A stretch of 64,000 bases of DNA from Nocardioides sp. NBC_00368 (GTDB taxonomy: Bacteria; Actinomycetota; Actinomycetes; Propionibacteriales; Nocardioidaceae), in NCBI RefSeq assembly GCF_036090055.1, contig NZ_CP107970.1:5353001-5417000 (forward strand). The letters are read 5' to 3'. A program made the translations under genes and the position numbers. The first letter of the stretch is position 1. Each line of letters opens with the position of its first letter. Below, piece after piece: positions 8,273 through 16,130 of this stretch. The notes under the pieces were generated by a model, which was not told the DNA's origin, did not search any database, and saw nothing but the letters and a program-made list of their open reading frames with translations.

Positions 8273-9165
8273 GCTCGGGCAGCCGTCTCGACGAGCAGGT
8301 CGAGCAGGCTGCGAGCTCCCGAGGTCGTACGTGCGTTGTGCCGTTGCACCGCGACCATCGTCACCCGGGAGCGATCTCCGGCGAGGGGGCGCACGGTGAT
8401 GTGTCCGCCGGTCTCGCGCGGGTCGCCGACGACGCTGTAGTCCGGGAGCAGGGTGAGCCCGAGGCCTTCGCCTACCATCATCTTGCCCATCTCGGCGCCG
8501 TCGGTGGCGTGCCAGTGACGGGGGAGGTCGCGACCGAAGACACGGTGGGCGAAGCGGTACATCAGATAGCCCGAGCGCATGCCGACGAACGGCTCCTCGC
8601 GGAGCTCGTCGACGGTGATCTCGTCACGCGCGGCGAGCGGATGGCCGGCAGGTAGCACGACGATCGGCCGCCCGTGGAGGAGCGCGGTGCCCTCGACCGT
8701 CGGTGGCAGGTCGTCGCCGTCGAGCAGGTTGACCAGGCCGATGTCGACCGTGCCCTCGGTCAGGGCGAGGTAGATGTCCTCCTGCACCATCGTGCGTACC
8801 TCGACGCTCGTGCGCGGATGCTCGTCACTGAAGTGGTGCAGGGTCGGGAGAAGCACGGTCGAGGTGCCCGCGTGGACGGTGCCGACCCGGACCGAGCTGA
8901 CCCCTGCGTGCTGGTCACCTGCGGCAAGGCGGAGCCGGTCGACGGCTTCGAGCACGTCGGACATGGAGTGCAGCAGATCCTGACCCTCACGGCTGATCCG
9001 GGCGCCTGCCCGGCGCCGGTCGAGCAGGGTCACGCCGAGCTCGCGCTCGAGCTTGGTGATGGCCTCGCTCAGCGCCGGCTGGGAGATGTGGAGCTGCTCG
9101 CTCGCGCGGCGCAGCGAGCCGTGCTGCGTCACGGCCGCGATGTACTCCAGCTGCTCGATCCTCAT
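8251..9165 (-). CDS. LysR-family transcriptional regulator of the sulfur operon
   Basis: This 304-residue protein has an N-terminal winged helix-turn-helix typical of LysR (QLEYIAAVTQHGSLRRASEQ, then LHISQPALSEAITKLERELG). A two-lobed effector domain follows (SVRVGTVHAGTSTVLLPTLHHF, GRPIVVLPAGHPLAARDEI). The start ATG 9165 has AAGGGAG upstream. It is divergent from the DszC-like gene with 141 bp between starts, the classical LysR layout, so it probably controls that operon in response to sulfur status or a sulfur compound. The effector is not known. Its end overlaps hemE by 22 bp tail to tail, suggesting that the operon was inserted tightly against hemE. Confidence 0.88.
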   Translation of the reverse strand: MRIEQLEYIAAVTQHGSLRRASEQLHISQPALSEAITKLERELGVTLLDRRRAGARISREGQDLLHSMSDVLEAVDRLRLAAGDQHAGVSSVRVGTVHAGTSTVLLPTLHHFSDEHPRTSVEVRTMVQEDIYLALTEGTVDIGLVNLLDGDDLPPTVEGTALLHGRPIVVLPAGHPLAARDEITVDELREEPFVGMRSGYLMYRFAHRVFGRDLPRHWHATDGAEMGKMMVGEGLGLTLLPDYSVVGDPRETGGHITVRPLAGDRSRVTMVAVQRHNARTTSGARSLLDLLVETAARAQPAAGS

Positions 9166-9256
9166 GTCGCTCCCTTGGGGGTGATCGGTCATCCCGAGCG
9201 GGTGATCGGTGATCGCTGGCGTCCATCCGGCGCCCGCACGCCCATTCTCTACTAAT

Positions 9257-9268
9257 TTAGTCGACTAA
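9257..9268. promoter_or_regulatory. 12-bp palindrome TTAGTCGACTAA upstream of the sulfur operon
   Basis: TTAGTCGACTAA is a perfect palindrome ending 38 bp before the ATG of the DszC-like gene, within the LysR-operon intergenic region. The flanking AT-rich bases (CTACTAATTTAG) stand out from the GC-rich surroundings. A related sequence lies at a matching distance before sfnG (10664-10675), so it is likely an operator or an extended promoter element. Confidence 0.5.
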
Positions 9269-9306
9269 GGATGCAGGTTCCACGACACAAGACTGAGAGG
9301 GCGCGA

Positions 9307-10548
9307 ATGACCACAGAGGCTGTACGCAACGCCGCGGAGTTCGGAGCGGCACCCACGACCCCCGAGGGCTGGATCGACCGGGCGCGCGAGGTGGCCACGC
9401 GTCTCTCCGTGGACGCGGTCGCCCGCGACCGGGCGAACCAGGTCCCGACGTACGAGGTGAACCTGCTCAAGCAGAGCGGTCTGGTCACCCTGCTCGGGCC
9501 CGTCGAGCACGGCGGCGCCGGCCAGGACTGGACGACCGCGCTGCGCGTCGTCCGGGCGGTTGCCGCGGGGGACGGCTCGATCGGGCAGCTGCTCGGCTAC
9601 CACTACCTCTGGGCCTGGGCGGCGCGACTGGTCGGCACCCCGGAGCAGATCGCCGCCGTCGAGCAGCTCTACACCGAGAACAACTTCTTCTTCGGCGGCG
9701 CGGTCAACCCCCGCGACGACGACCTGGTGATCGAGGTCGACGGCGACGAGCTCGTCTTCACCGGTCGCAAGTCGTTCTCGACCGGCGGGCGGATCTCCGA
9801 CCTGACCGTGCTCGAAGGTGTGATCGAGGGGACGGCGAAGCACGTCTTCGCGATCGTCCCGACCCAGCAGGAGGCCATCGTCTTCGCCGGCGACTGGGAC
9901 AACCTCGGCCAGAGGCTCACCGAGTCCGGCGCCGTGGAGATCAACGGCGTGCGGGTGCCATGGGAGTCGGCGGCCGGTTACGTGAGGCAGGGCGACGGCG
10001 CGTACGAGTTCGTCCCCCGGGTCTACAACACGCTCAACGTGCCGATCATCCAGCTCGTCTTCACCAACTTCTACCTCGGCATCGCCGAGGGCGCCCTGGC
10101 GACCGCCGCGACCTACACCCGCGACACCACTCGTGCCTGGCCCTACGCCGCCGACGTCAAGGAGAAGGCGAGCGAGGAGTTCTACATCCAGGAGGCGTAC
10201 GGCGACCTGACCTCGAAGCTGTGGGCGGCCCAGGCGCTGGCGGAGCGGGCGGCGGGGCTGATCGAGGCCATCAACGCCCACGCCGACGAGGTCACCGAGC
10301 AGGAGCGCGGTGAGGCCGCGGTCGTGATCGCGGCGGCCAAGCAGGTCGCGATCGACGTCGGTCTGGAGATCGGCACCAGGGTGTACGACCTCACCGGTGC
10401 CCGGGCGACCTCCAACAAGGTCGGTCTGGACATCGCGTGGCGCAACATCCGGACGCACTCGCTGCACGACCCGGTGGCGCACAAGCGGGCCGAGGTCGGG
10501 CGCTATGCGCTGCTCGGCGAGATCCCCGCGCCGACCTGGTACACGTGA
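9307..10548 (+). CDS. DszC/SfnC-like flavin-dependent monooxygenase (acyl-CoA dehydrogenase fold)
   Basis: This 413-residue protein has the acyl-CoA dehydrogenase fold but resembles DszC, the dibenzothiophene monooxygenase, along its length. Examples are AAGDGSIGQLLGYHYLWAW near residue 90, GRKSFSTGGRISDLTV, and the C-terminal RNIRTHSLHDPVAHK. Enzymes of this type use reduced flavin and oxygen to oxidise sulfides or sulfoxides. The start is ATG 9307, with GAGAGGGCG before it; ATG 9271 is in frame but has no ribosome-binding site. It heads a transcription unit divergent from a LysR gene and is followed by a stem-loop and then sfnG. A likely role is making a sulfone for SfnG. The exact substrate is not shown. 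Confidence 0.75.
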   Translation: MTTEAVRNAAEFGAAPTTPEGWIDRAREVATRLSVDAVARDRANQVPTYEVNLLKQSGLVTLLGPVEHGGAGQDWTTALRVVRAVAAGDGSIGQLLGYHYLWAWAARLVGTPEQIAAVEQLYTENNFFFGGAVNPRDDDLVIEVDGDELVFTGRKSFSTGGRISDLTVLEGVIEGTAKHVFAIVPTQQEAIVFAGDWDNLGQRLTESGAVEINGVRVPWESAAGYVRQGDGAYEFVPRVYNTLNVPIIQLVFTNFYLGIAEGALATAATYTRDTTRAWPYAADVKEKASEEFYIQEAYGDLTSKLWAAQALAERAAGLIEAINAHADEVTEQERGEAAVVIAAAKQVAIDVGLEIGTRVYDLTGARATSNKVGLDIAWRNIRTHSLHDPVAHKRAEVGRYALLGEIPAPTWYT

Positions 10549-10616
10549 GCCGCCCTCGGTGATCAGCAGGGCCTCTCGCCCGGAGGCTGCCTGATAGGCG
10601 GCACCAATCACGGGAT

Positions 10617-10649
10617 CGGGTCTTCCGGTGGTCCACATCGGAAGACCCG
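10617..10649. terminator. 11-bp perfect stem between the DszC-like gene and sfnG
   Basis: CGGGTCTTCCG (10617-10627) pairs fully with CGGAAGACCCG (10639-10649). It lies 69 bp after the stop of the DszC-like gene and before an AT-rich promoter-like segment, so it probably ends or attenuates the first transcript, while sfnG has its own promoter. Confidence 0.6.
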
Positions 10650-10663
10650 GTCTCGCCCTCTGT

Positions 10664-10675
10664 TTAATCCGATAA
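10664..10675. promoter_or_regulatory. TTAATCCGATAA motif upstream of sfnG
   Basis: The motif shares the TTA-N6-TAA frame with the palindrome at 9257-9268 and lies 34 bp before the sfnG start. GTTTAAT also occurs twice here (10662-10668 and 10676-10682). This suggests a shared regulator or promoter class for the two sulfur transcription units. Confidence 0.4.
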
Positions 10676-10709
10676 GTTTAATAGACATTAGCGATCCAAG
10701 GAGACCAGC

Positions 10710-11816
10710 ATGACTTCACCGGCAACCGAGCCCCTGAAGTTCGCCTACTGGGTGCCCAACGTCAGCGGCGGCCTCGTGGTGAGCAAGATCGAGCAGCGCA
10801 CCGACTGGAGCTACGAATACAACAAGAAGCTGGCGCAGCTGGCCGAGAGCAACGGCTTCGAGTACGCCCTCTCCCAGGTGCGCTACATGGCCTCCTACGG
10901 CGCGGCCTACCAGCACGAGTCGACCTCGTTCTCCCTCGCGCTGCTGCTGGCCACCGAGCGGCTGAAGGTGATCGCCGCGGTCCACCCGGGGCTCTGGCAG
11001 CCCGGCGTACTCGCGAAGTGGCTGGCCACCGCCGACCACATCTCCGGCGGGCGGGCGGCGGTCAACGTCGTCTCCGGCTGGTTCAAGGACGAGTTCACCA
11101 AGCTCGGCGAGCCGTGGCTCGAGCACGGCGAGCGCTACCGCCGCTCGGAGGAGTTCATCCGCTACCTGCGCGAGATCTGGACCAGCGACGCCGCCGAGCT
11201 GAACGGCGACTTCTACCGGCTGCACGACTTCGACCTGAAGCCGAAGCCGCTGGCCAGCGAGGGCCGGCCGCACCCCGAGATCTTCCAGGGCGGCAACTCC
11301 TCCGACGCCAAGGCGATGGCCGGCCGCGTCTCGGACTGGTACTTCGCCAACGGCAACACCCCCGAGGGCCTGGCCGCGCAGATCCAGGACGTCAACGCCG
11401 TCGCCGAGCCACTGGGCCGCCGGGTCCGGTTCGGGATCAACGGCTTCATCGTCGCGCGCGACACCGAGAAGGAGGCGCGCGACACCCTCCGCGAGATCAT
11501 CGACAAGGCCGACCGGGAGGCCGTCGAGGGCTTCGGCTCCGCGGTCAAGCAGGCCGGGCAGTCGACCGGCGACAAGACCGGGATGTGGCAGGACTCCAGC
11601 TTCGAGGACTTGGTCCAGTACAACGACGGTTTCCGCACCGGGCTGATCGGCACACCCGAGCAGGTCGCCGAGCGGATCGTGGAGCTCAAGCGGGCCGGCG
11701 CCGACCTGATCCTCGGCGGCTTCCTGCACTACCTCGAGGACGTGGAGTACTTCGGCCAGCGCGTGCTCCCGCTCGTGCGTGAGCTCGAGGCCCAGCAGCT
11801 GGAGCCCGTGGCTTGA
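10710..11816 (+). CDS. sfnG: dimethyl sulfone monooxygenase SfnG
   Basis: This 368-residue luciferase-like monooxygenase matches SfnG closely. Its N-terminus is LKFAYWVPNVSGGLVVSKIE, followed by TERLKVIAAVHPGLWQPGVL, GGRAAVNVVSGWFKDEF and EPWLEHGERYRRSEEFI. SfnG uses FMNH2 and oxygen to convert dimethyl sulfone to methanesulfinate. AAGGAG sits just before the ATG. The stop overlaps the next gene (TTGA), so the two are coupled. FMNH2 is probably supplied by the flavin reductase at the end of the operon. In Pseudomonas this step is under a sigma-54 activator; here a LysR gene is the only regulator present. Confidence 0.9.
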   Translation: MTSPATEPLKFAYWVPNVSGGLVVSKIEQRTDWSYEYNKKLAQLAESNGFEYALSQVRYMASYGAAYQHESTSFSLALLLATERLKVIAAVHPGLWQPGVLAKWLATADHISGGRAAVNVVSGWFKDEFTKLGEPWLEHGERYRRSEEFIRYLREIWTSDAAELNGDFYRLHDFDLKPKPLASEGRPHPEIFQGGNSSDAKAMAGRVSDWYFANGNTPEGLAAQIQDVNAVAEPLGRRVRFGINGFIVARDTEKEARDTLREIIDKADREAVEGFGSAVKQAGQSTGDKTGMWQDSSFEDLVQYNDGFRTGLIGTPEQVAERIVELKRAGADLILGGFLHYLEDVEYFGQRVLPLVRELEAQQLEPVA

Positions 11817-13021
11817 GTGCGACCGAGATCGTCCGGCTCGACGCCGAGACCGCGCCCCTGGTCGCCCGACGGGTGGCCGAGGAGCTCGCGCTCGCCGACG
11901 GCGCCCGCGACCGGGACCGGGCGCTGCCCCACGACCAGGTCAAGACGTACGCCGCCGCCGGGCTCGGTGCGCTCACCGTCCCGCTCGAGTTCGGCGGTCC
12001 CGCGCTCCCGGCCACGACCGTGGCGGAGGTGTTCCGGCTGATCTCCTGGGGTGATCCCAACGTCGGACAGGTGCCGCACAGCCATTTCGTCTTCCTCAAC
12101 CAGCTGCGACTGAACGGCACGCGCGAGCAGCAGCAGCGGATCTACAGCGAGGTGCGGGCCGGAGCGCTGGTCGCCAATGCGCAGTCCGAGTTCGGGACCA
12201 AGCACGTGCGAGACATCCGGACCACCCTCACCCCGGCCCGGGAGGAGGGCGAGTGGCTGCTGAACGGCGAGAAGTTCTACTGCACCGGCTCGCTCTTCGC
12301 CGACTACCTCGCCGTCCTCGCCCGGCGTGACGTCGACGGGCCGCTCCATGTGGCGTGGGTCCGCACCGAGACCTCGGGCGTCGAGATCATCGACGACTGG
12401 CACGCCGTCGGGCAGCGTACGACCGGGTCGGGGACGGTGCGCCTCACCGACGTCGTGGTTCCGGACGAGTGGATCACCCCGTTCGCGATCACCTTCGACG
12501 TGCCGACGACCTACGGCGCGTTCGCGCAGCTGCTGCACGCGGCCATCGACGCAGGGATCGCCCGGCGTGCGCTGGACGAGGCCTCCGCGTTCGTGTGCAC
12601 GAAGTCCCGTCCCTACGCCGACGCCGTCGCGATCGCCGGCGTCGAGACGGCGGCGCAGGACCCGCTGGTCGTCCAGGCCTTCGGCGAGATGGAGCTGGCC
12701 GTACGCAGCGCCGAAGCGCTCCTCGCCGAGGCCGGGCGACGCGTGGACGAGGCCGACGCCGACCTCACCGAGAGCTCGGCCGCGGAGGCGAGCCTCGCCG
12801 TGGCGGCCGCCCGGGCGTCGACCGCCAAGGTCTCGGTCGACGTCACCAGCCGGCTGCTCGAGGTCTCCGGTGCCCGGTCGGCTCTGACGGCCACCAACCT
12901 CGACCGCCACTGGCGCAACGCGCGCACCCACACGCTGCACGACCCGGCCGCCTGGAAGGTCCAGCACCTCGGACGGTGGGCCGTCGACGGCACCCCACCG
13001 CCGCGGCACGGACAGATCTGA
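11813..13021 (+). CDS. SfnB-family sulfur acquisition oxidoreductase
   Basis: This 402-residue acyl-CoA-dehydrogenase-fold protein belongs to the SfnB/SfnC group. It has GDPNVGQVPHSHFVFLNQLR, NAQSEFGTKHVRDIRTTL, LLNGEKFYCTGSLFADY and the terminal RNARTHTLHDPAAWK. The likely start is TTG 11813, which overlaps the sfnG stop and has GGAG about eight bases upstream; the next in-frame ATG is well inside the conserved region. Family members are induced under sulfate limitation and are thought to act on organosulfur compounds with reduced flavin. It is a distant paralogue of the DszC-like protein encoded at 9307, so the operon carries two enzymes of this fold. Confidence 0.8.
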   Translation: MSATEIVRLDAETAPLVARRVAEELALADGARDRDRALPHDQVKTYAAAGLGALTVPLEFGGPALPATTVAEVFRLISWGDPNVGQVPHSHFVFLNQLRLNGTREQQQRIYSEVRAGALVANAQSEFGTKHVRDIRTTLTPAREEGEWLLNGEKFYCTGSLFADYLAVLARRDVDGPLHVAWVRTETSGVEIIDDWHAVGQRTTGSGTVRLTDVVVPDEWITPFAITFDVPTTYGAFAQLLHAAIDAGIARRALDEASAFVCTKSRPYADAVAIAGVETAAQDPLVVQAFGEMELAVRSAEALLAEAGRRVDEADADLTESSAAEASLAVAAARASTAKVSVDVTSRLLEVSGARSALTATNLDRHWRNARTHTLHDPAAWKVQHLGRWAVDGTPPPRHGQI

Positions 13022-13052
13022 CATCCCACATCCCCCACGCGAAAGGCAGATG

Positions 13053-14201
13053 ATGAGCGCCCTCAAGTTCCACTGGTTCCTCCCGACCAACGGCGGCGAC
13101 GGCCGTCACGTGATCGGCGGCGGCCACGGCGTCAGCGCGCTGGCCGCCGGCCGTCCCGCGACGGTGCCCTACCTCGGCCAGATCGCCCGCAGCGCCGAGC
13201 AGCTCGGCTTCGAGGCGGCGCTGACGCCGACCGGGGCGTGGTGCGAGGACGCCTGGGTGACGACGGCGATGCTCAGCTCGCTCTCGGATCGGCTGAAGTT
13301 CCTGGTCGCCTTCCGGCCCGACTCCGTCTCGCCCTACCTGGCCGCGCAGATGGCAGGCACCTTCCAGAACCTGTCCGGCCAGCGGCTGCTGCTCAACGTC
13401 GTCACCGGCGGCGAGGACCACGAGCAGCGGATGTACGGCGACTTCCTCGCCAAGGACGCGCGGTACGAGCGGTGCGGGGAGTTCCTGCACATCGTCCGCC
13501 GGCTCTGGGCGGGGGAGACGGTGACCTTCTCCGGCGCGCATCTCTCGGTGGAGAACGCCCGGCTGGAGCAGCGGCCGACGCCGGTCCCCGACGTCTACTT
13601 CGGCGGCTCCTCGCCGGCCGCGCTGGAGGTGGCCGCCGAGCACGCCGACGTCTACCTGACCTGGGGCGAGCCGCCGGCCGCGGTCGCCGAGAAGATCGCG
13701 CGCGTTCAGAAGCTGGCCGCCGACCGTGGGCGTGAGCTCCGCTTCGGGATCCGCCTCCACTCGATCGCCCGGGACACCTCCGCAGCCGCCTGGGCGGAGG
13801 CCGACCGGCTGCTGGAGAACATCTCCGACGAGGACATCGAGCGAGTCCAGGCGGGGCTCTCCCGCAGCGTCTCGGAGGGCCAGCGGCGGATGCTGGAGCT
13901 CAACCAGGGCTCGCGCGACGGGCTCGAGATCCACCCCAACCTGTGGGCCGGGATCGGGCTGGTCCGCGGTGGCGCCGGCACGGCGCTGGTCGGCTCCTAC
14001 ACCGAGATCGCCGACCTGATCGAGGCCTATCACGCGGTGGGGATCACCGAGTTCGTCCTCTCCGGCTACCCGCACCTGGAGGAGTCCTACTGGTTCGGCG
14101 AGGGCGTCCTGCCCGAGCTCGCCCGCCGGGGCCCGTGGTCCCACCCCGCCCCTGTCGTCGGCCGAGGGGCTGCGGTGCCCTTCGGCGCCGCGGCCCGGTA
14201 G
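13053..14201 (+). CDS. ssuD: FMNH2-dependent alkanesulfonate monooxygenase
   Basis: This 382-residue protein aligns with SsuD along nearly its whole length. Its motifs are FHWFLPTNGGDGRHVIGG, RLKFLVAFRPDSVSPYLAAQ, LLLNVVTGGEDHEQ, YFGGSSPAALEVAAEHADVY with LTWGEPP, and NLWAGIGLVRGGAGTALVGS. SsuD cleaves the C-S bond of alkanesulfonates to give aldehyde and sulfite using FMNH2. AAAGG precedes two adjacent ATGs (13050 and 13053), and the second has the better spacing. No SsuABC transporter genes are nearby, and the MFS gene that follows may replace them. The last ~30 residues are longer than I expect for SsuD and of low complexity. Confidence 0.9.
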   Translation: MSALKFHWFLPTNGGDGRHVIGGGHGVSALAAGRPATVPYLGQIARSAEQLGFEAALTPTGAWCEDAWVTTAMLSSLSDRLKFLVAFRPDSVSPYLAAQMAGTFQNLSGQRLLLNVVTGGEDHEQRMYGDFLAKDARYERCGEFLHIVRRLWAGETVTFSGAHLSVENARLEQRPTPVPDVYFGGSSPAALEVAAEHADVYLTWGEPPAAVAEKIARVQKLAADRGRELRFGIRLHSIARDTSAAAWAEADRLLENISDEDIERVQAGLSRSVSEGQRRMLELNQGSRDGLEIHPNLWAGIGLVRGGAGTALVGSYTEIADLIEAYHAVGITEFVLSGYPHLEESYWFGEGVLPELARRGPWSHPAPVVGRGAAVPFGAAAR

Positions 14202-14212
14202 GGAGGTCTGCG

Positions 14213-15559
14213 ATGTCTGCGGTCACCCCCAAGGCCACCGCCGACCCGAAGCGGGTCGCCCTCGCGGCCTCGGTCGGCGCCACCATCGAGTGGTACGACT
14301 TCTTCCTCTACGGCACCGCCGCCGGCCTCGTCTTCGACAGGCTCTACTTCAACGGGCTCAGCGGCACCGCCGCGACCTTTGCCTCCTTCGGCACCTTCGC
14401 CGTCGGGTTCCTCGCCCGCCCCGTGGGCGGCCTGATCTTCGGGCACTTCGGCGACCGGATCGGCCGCAAGACCATGCTGATCTGGACGCTCGTGATCATG
14501 GGCATCGGTACGTCGCTGGTCGGGCTGCTCCCGACGTACGACTCCATCGGGGTGCTCGCCCCGATCGCGCTCGTGGTGCTGCGGATCCTGCAGGGGATCG
14601 GTGTCGGGGGCGAGTACGGCGGGGCCGTGCTGCTGGCCACCGAATATGCGCCGAGGGGGAGGCGTGGGCTCTACGGGAGCTTCGCGCACATCGGCGTCCC
14701 GGGCGGGCTGGTGCTCGCCTCGGGAGCGTTCGCGATCGCCTCGCAGCTGCCCGACGCGGCGTTCCTGGCGTGGGGATGGCGGGTCTGCTTCCTGATCTCG
14801 ATCGTGCTGCTCGCCATCGGCGCCTGGATCCGGCTCTCCATCATGGAGACGCCGTCGTTCCAGGAGGTCCAGGCGGAGAAGAAGGTCTCCAAGCTGCCGG
14901 TCGGCGAGCTCTTCCGCCGTCAGCCGCGCACGCTGCTGCTCGGGATGGGCACGCGGTTCGTCGAGGGGTTCACCTACAACCTCTACTCGGTGTTCCTGCT
15001 CTCCTACGCGGTGACGGACGCAGGCCTGAGCCGGTCGGTGGTGCTCAACGCGATCATGGCGGGAGCGCTGCTGGGTGTGGTCACGACCATCGCCGCCGGG
15101 GCGCTGAGCGACCGGTTCGGTCGGCGCCCGGTCTACACCGTCGGAGCCGTGCTGGGCCTGGTGATCGCCTTCCCGGTCGCGGCCGCGGTGCAGTCCGGAG
15201 CGGTGGTGCCGTCGGTGGCGGCGTTCATCGGTGGGCTGGGCCTGGTCTACGGCACCGTCTACGGGCCGCTGGCGGCGTTCTGGAGCGAGCTGTTCGACAC
15301 CCGCTACCGGTTCTCCGCGCTCAACGCGCTCTACCAGATCTCTGGAGTGGTGGCCTCCGGGCTGACGCCGCTGATCGCGGCCGCCCTGGTGGCGCTCTCC
15401 GACGACCGCTCGCTGTGGTGGGTGGCCGGCTACAACGTCGTGGTCGCGGCGATCAGTCTGACCTGCATGTGGCTGCTGCCGGAGACCCGAGGCGAGAGGC
15501 TGCGGGACACGGCGGTGGATGAGGCGCGGGCAGAGCCCGCACGAGAGGTGGTGGCGTGA
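14213..15559 (+). CDS. MFS transporter, metabolite:H+ symporter (MHS) type
   Basis: This 448-residue protein has about 12 hydrophobic segments and the MHS-type features TIEWYDFFLYGTAAGLVF at the start of helix 1, GHFGDRIGRKTMLIWTL between helices 2 and 3, RILQGIGVGGEYGGAVLLA, and SDRFGRRPVYTVGAV in the second half. The family carries small organic acids, betaines and similar anions with protons. Within this operon a sulfonate, sulfone or sulfinate is a reasonable guess. ATG 14213 follows a GGGAGG ribosome-binding site, and an open frame further upstream only shadows ssuD. The stop overlaps the flavin reductase start (TGATG). Confidence 0.85.
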   Translation: MSAVTPKATADPKRVALAASVGATIEWYDFFLYGTAAGLVFDRLYFNGLSGTAATFASFGTFAVGFLARPVGGLIFGHFGDRIGRKTMLIWTLVIMGIGTSLVGLLPTYDSIGVLAPIALVVLRILQGIGVGGEYGGAVLLATEYAPRGRRGLYGSFAHIGVPGGLVLASGAFAIASQLPDAAFLAWGWRVCFLISIVLLAIGAWIRLSIMETPSFQEVQAEKKVSKLPVGELFRRQPRTLLLGMGTRFVEGFTYNLYSVFLLSYAVTDAGLSRSVVLNAIMAGALLGVVTTIAAGALSDRFGRRPVYTVGAVLGLVIAFPVAAAVQSGAVVPSVAAFIGGLGLVYGTVYGPLAAFWSELFDTRYRFSALNALYQISGVVASGLTPLIAAALVALSDDRSLWWVAGYNVVVAAISLTCMWLLPETRGERLRDTAVDEARAEPAREVVA

Positions 15560-16056
15560 TGTCCGGTCCGCTGCGTACGAACCAGGATCTCGACCCGGCC
15601 GCGCTGCGGCAGGCCTTCGGGGTCTTCCCCAGCGGCGTGGTGGCGGTCGCCGCCGTCGTCGACGACCGCCCCGTCGGCCTGGCGGCGTCCTCGTTCACCT
15701 CGGTGTCCCTGGATCCGCCGCTGGTCTCCTTCTCGGTGGCCAGGACCTCGAAGACCTGGCCCGACCTGCGTCGCTCCTCGCACCTGGGCGTCACCGTCCT
15801 CGCCGAGCACCACGGCGAGGTGTGCCGCCAGCTCGCCGGTCCCGTCGACTCCCGCTTCGACGGTCTGGTCGTCAGCGAGTCCCGCGACGGGGCGCTGACC
15901 TTGGACGAGGGCCTGGCCCGGTTCGACTGCACCGTCTATCGCGAGGTCGAGGCCGGCGACCACATCGTCGTACTCCTCCAGCTCCACGCCGCCGACCACG
16001 GCGCCGGCCAGCCCCTGGTCTTCCACCGCTCCAACTTCGGCCGGCTCGCCGGGTGA
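15559..16056 (+). CDS. flavin reductase (FMN-binding split-barrel) for the sulfur monooxygenases
   Basis: This 165-residue protein belongs to the HpaC/RutF-type flavin reductases. LRQAFGVFPSGVVAVAAVV is followed by GLAASSFTSVSLDPPLVSFS and, near the end, HHRSNFG-like residues (VFHRSNFGRLAG). These enzymes use NAD(P)H to reduce FMN, which diffuses to two-component monooxygenases. Here it would serve SfnG, SsuD and the two acyl-CoA-dehydrogenase-fold enzymes. It takes the place of the unrelated SsuE or SfnF. The start is ATG 15559, overlapping the transporter stop; GTG 15556 is also possible. It is the last gene of the operon. Confidence 0.85.
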   Translation: MSGPLRTNQDLDPAALRQAFGVFPSGVVAVAAVVDDRPVGLAASSFTSVSLDPPLVSFSVARTSKTWPDLRRSSHLGVTVLAEHHGEVCRQLAGPVDSRFDGLVVSESRDGALTLDEGLARFDCTVYREVEAGDHIVVLLQLHAADHGAGQPLVFHRSNFGRLAG

Positions 16057-16065
16057 GGTTGTCCA

Positions 16066-16090
16066 GCGGGAAAATTCCCGCCATGGCGGG
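16066..16090. terminator. two overlapping palindromes between convergent genes
   Basis: GCGGGAAAATTCCCGC (16066-16081) and CCCGCCATGGCGGG (16077-16090) are both perfect palindromes and share CCCGC, so only one hairpin can form at a time. They lie 10 bp after the flavin reductase stop and before the convergent alkD-like gene, so a terminator is the simplest role. Confidence 0.5.
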
Positions 16091-16130
16091 GTTCTGCACC
16101 TGCAGCCTCGCCGGTGCACGCGGACGGCCC

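Noticed and set aside
13943..14212. Extension of the MFS transporter upstream of 14213
   Set aside because: The extra residues only mirror ssuD in another frame, and a good ribosome-binding site precedes ATG 14213.
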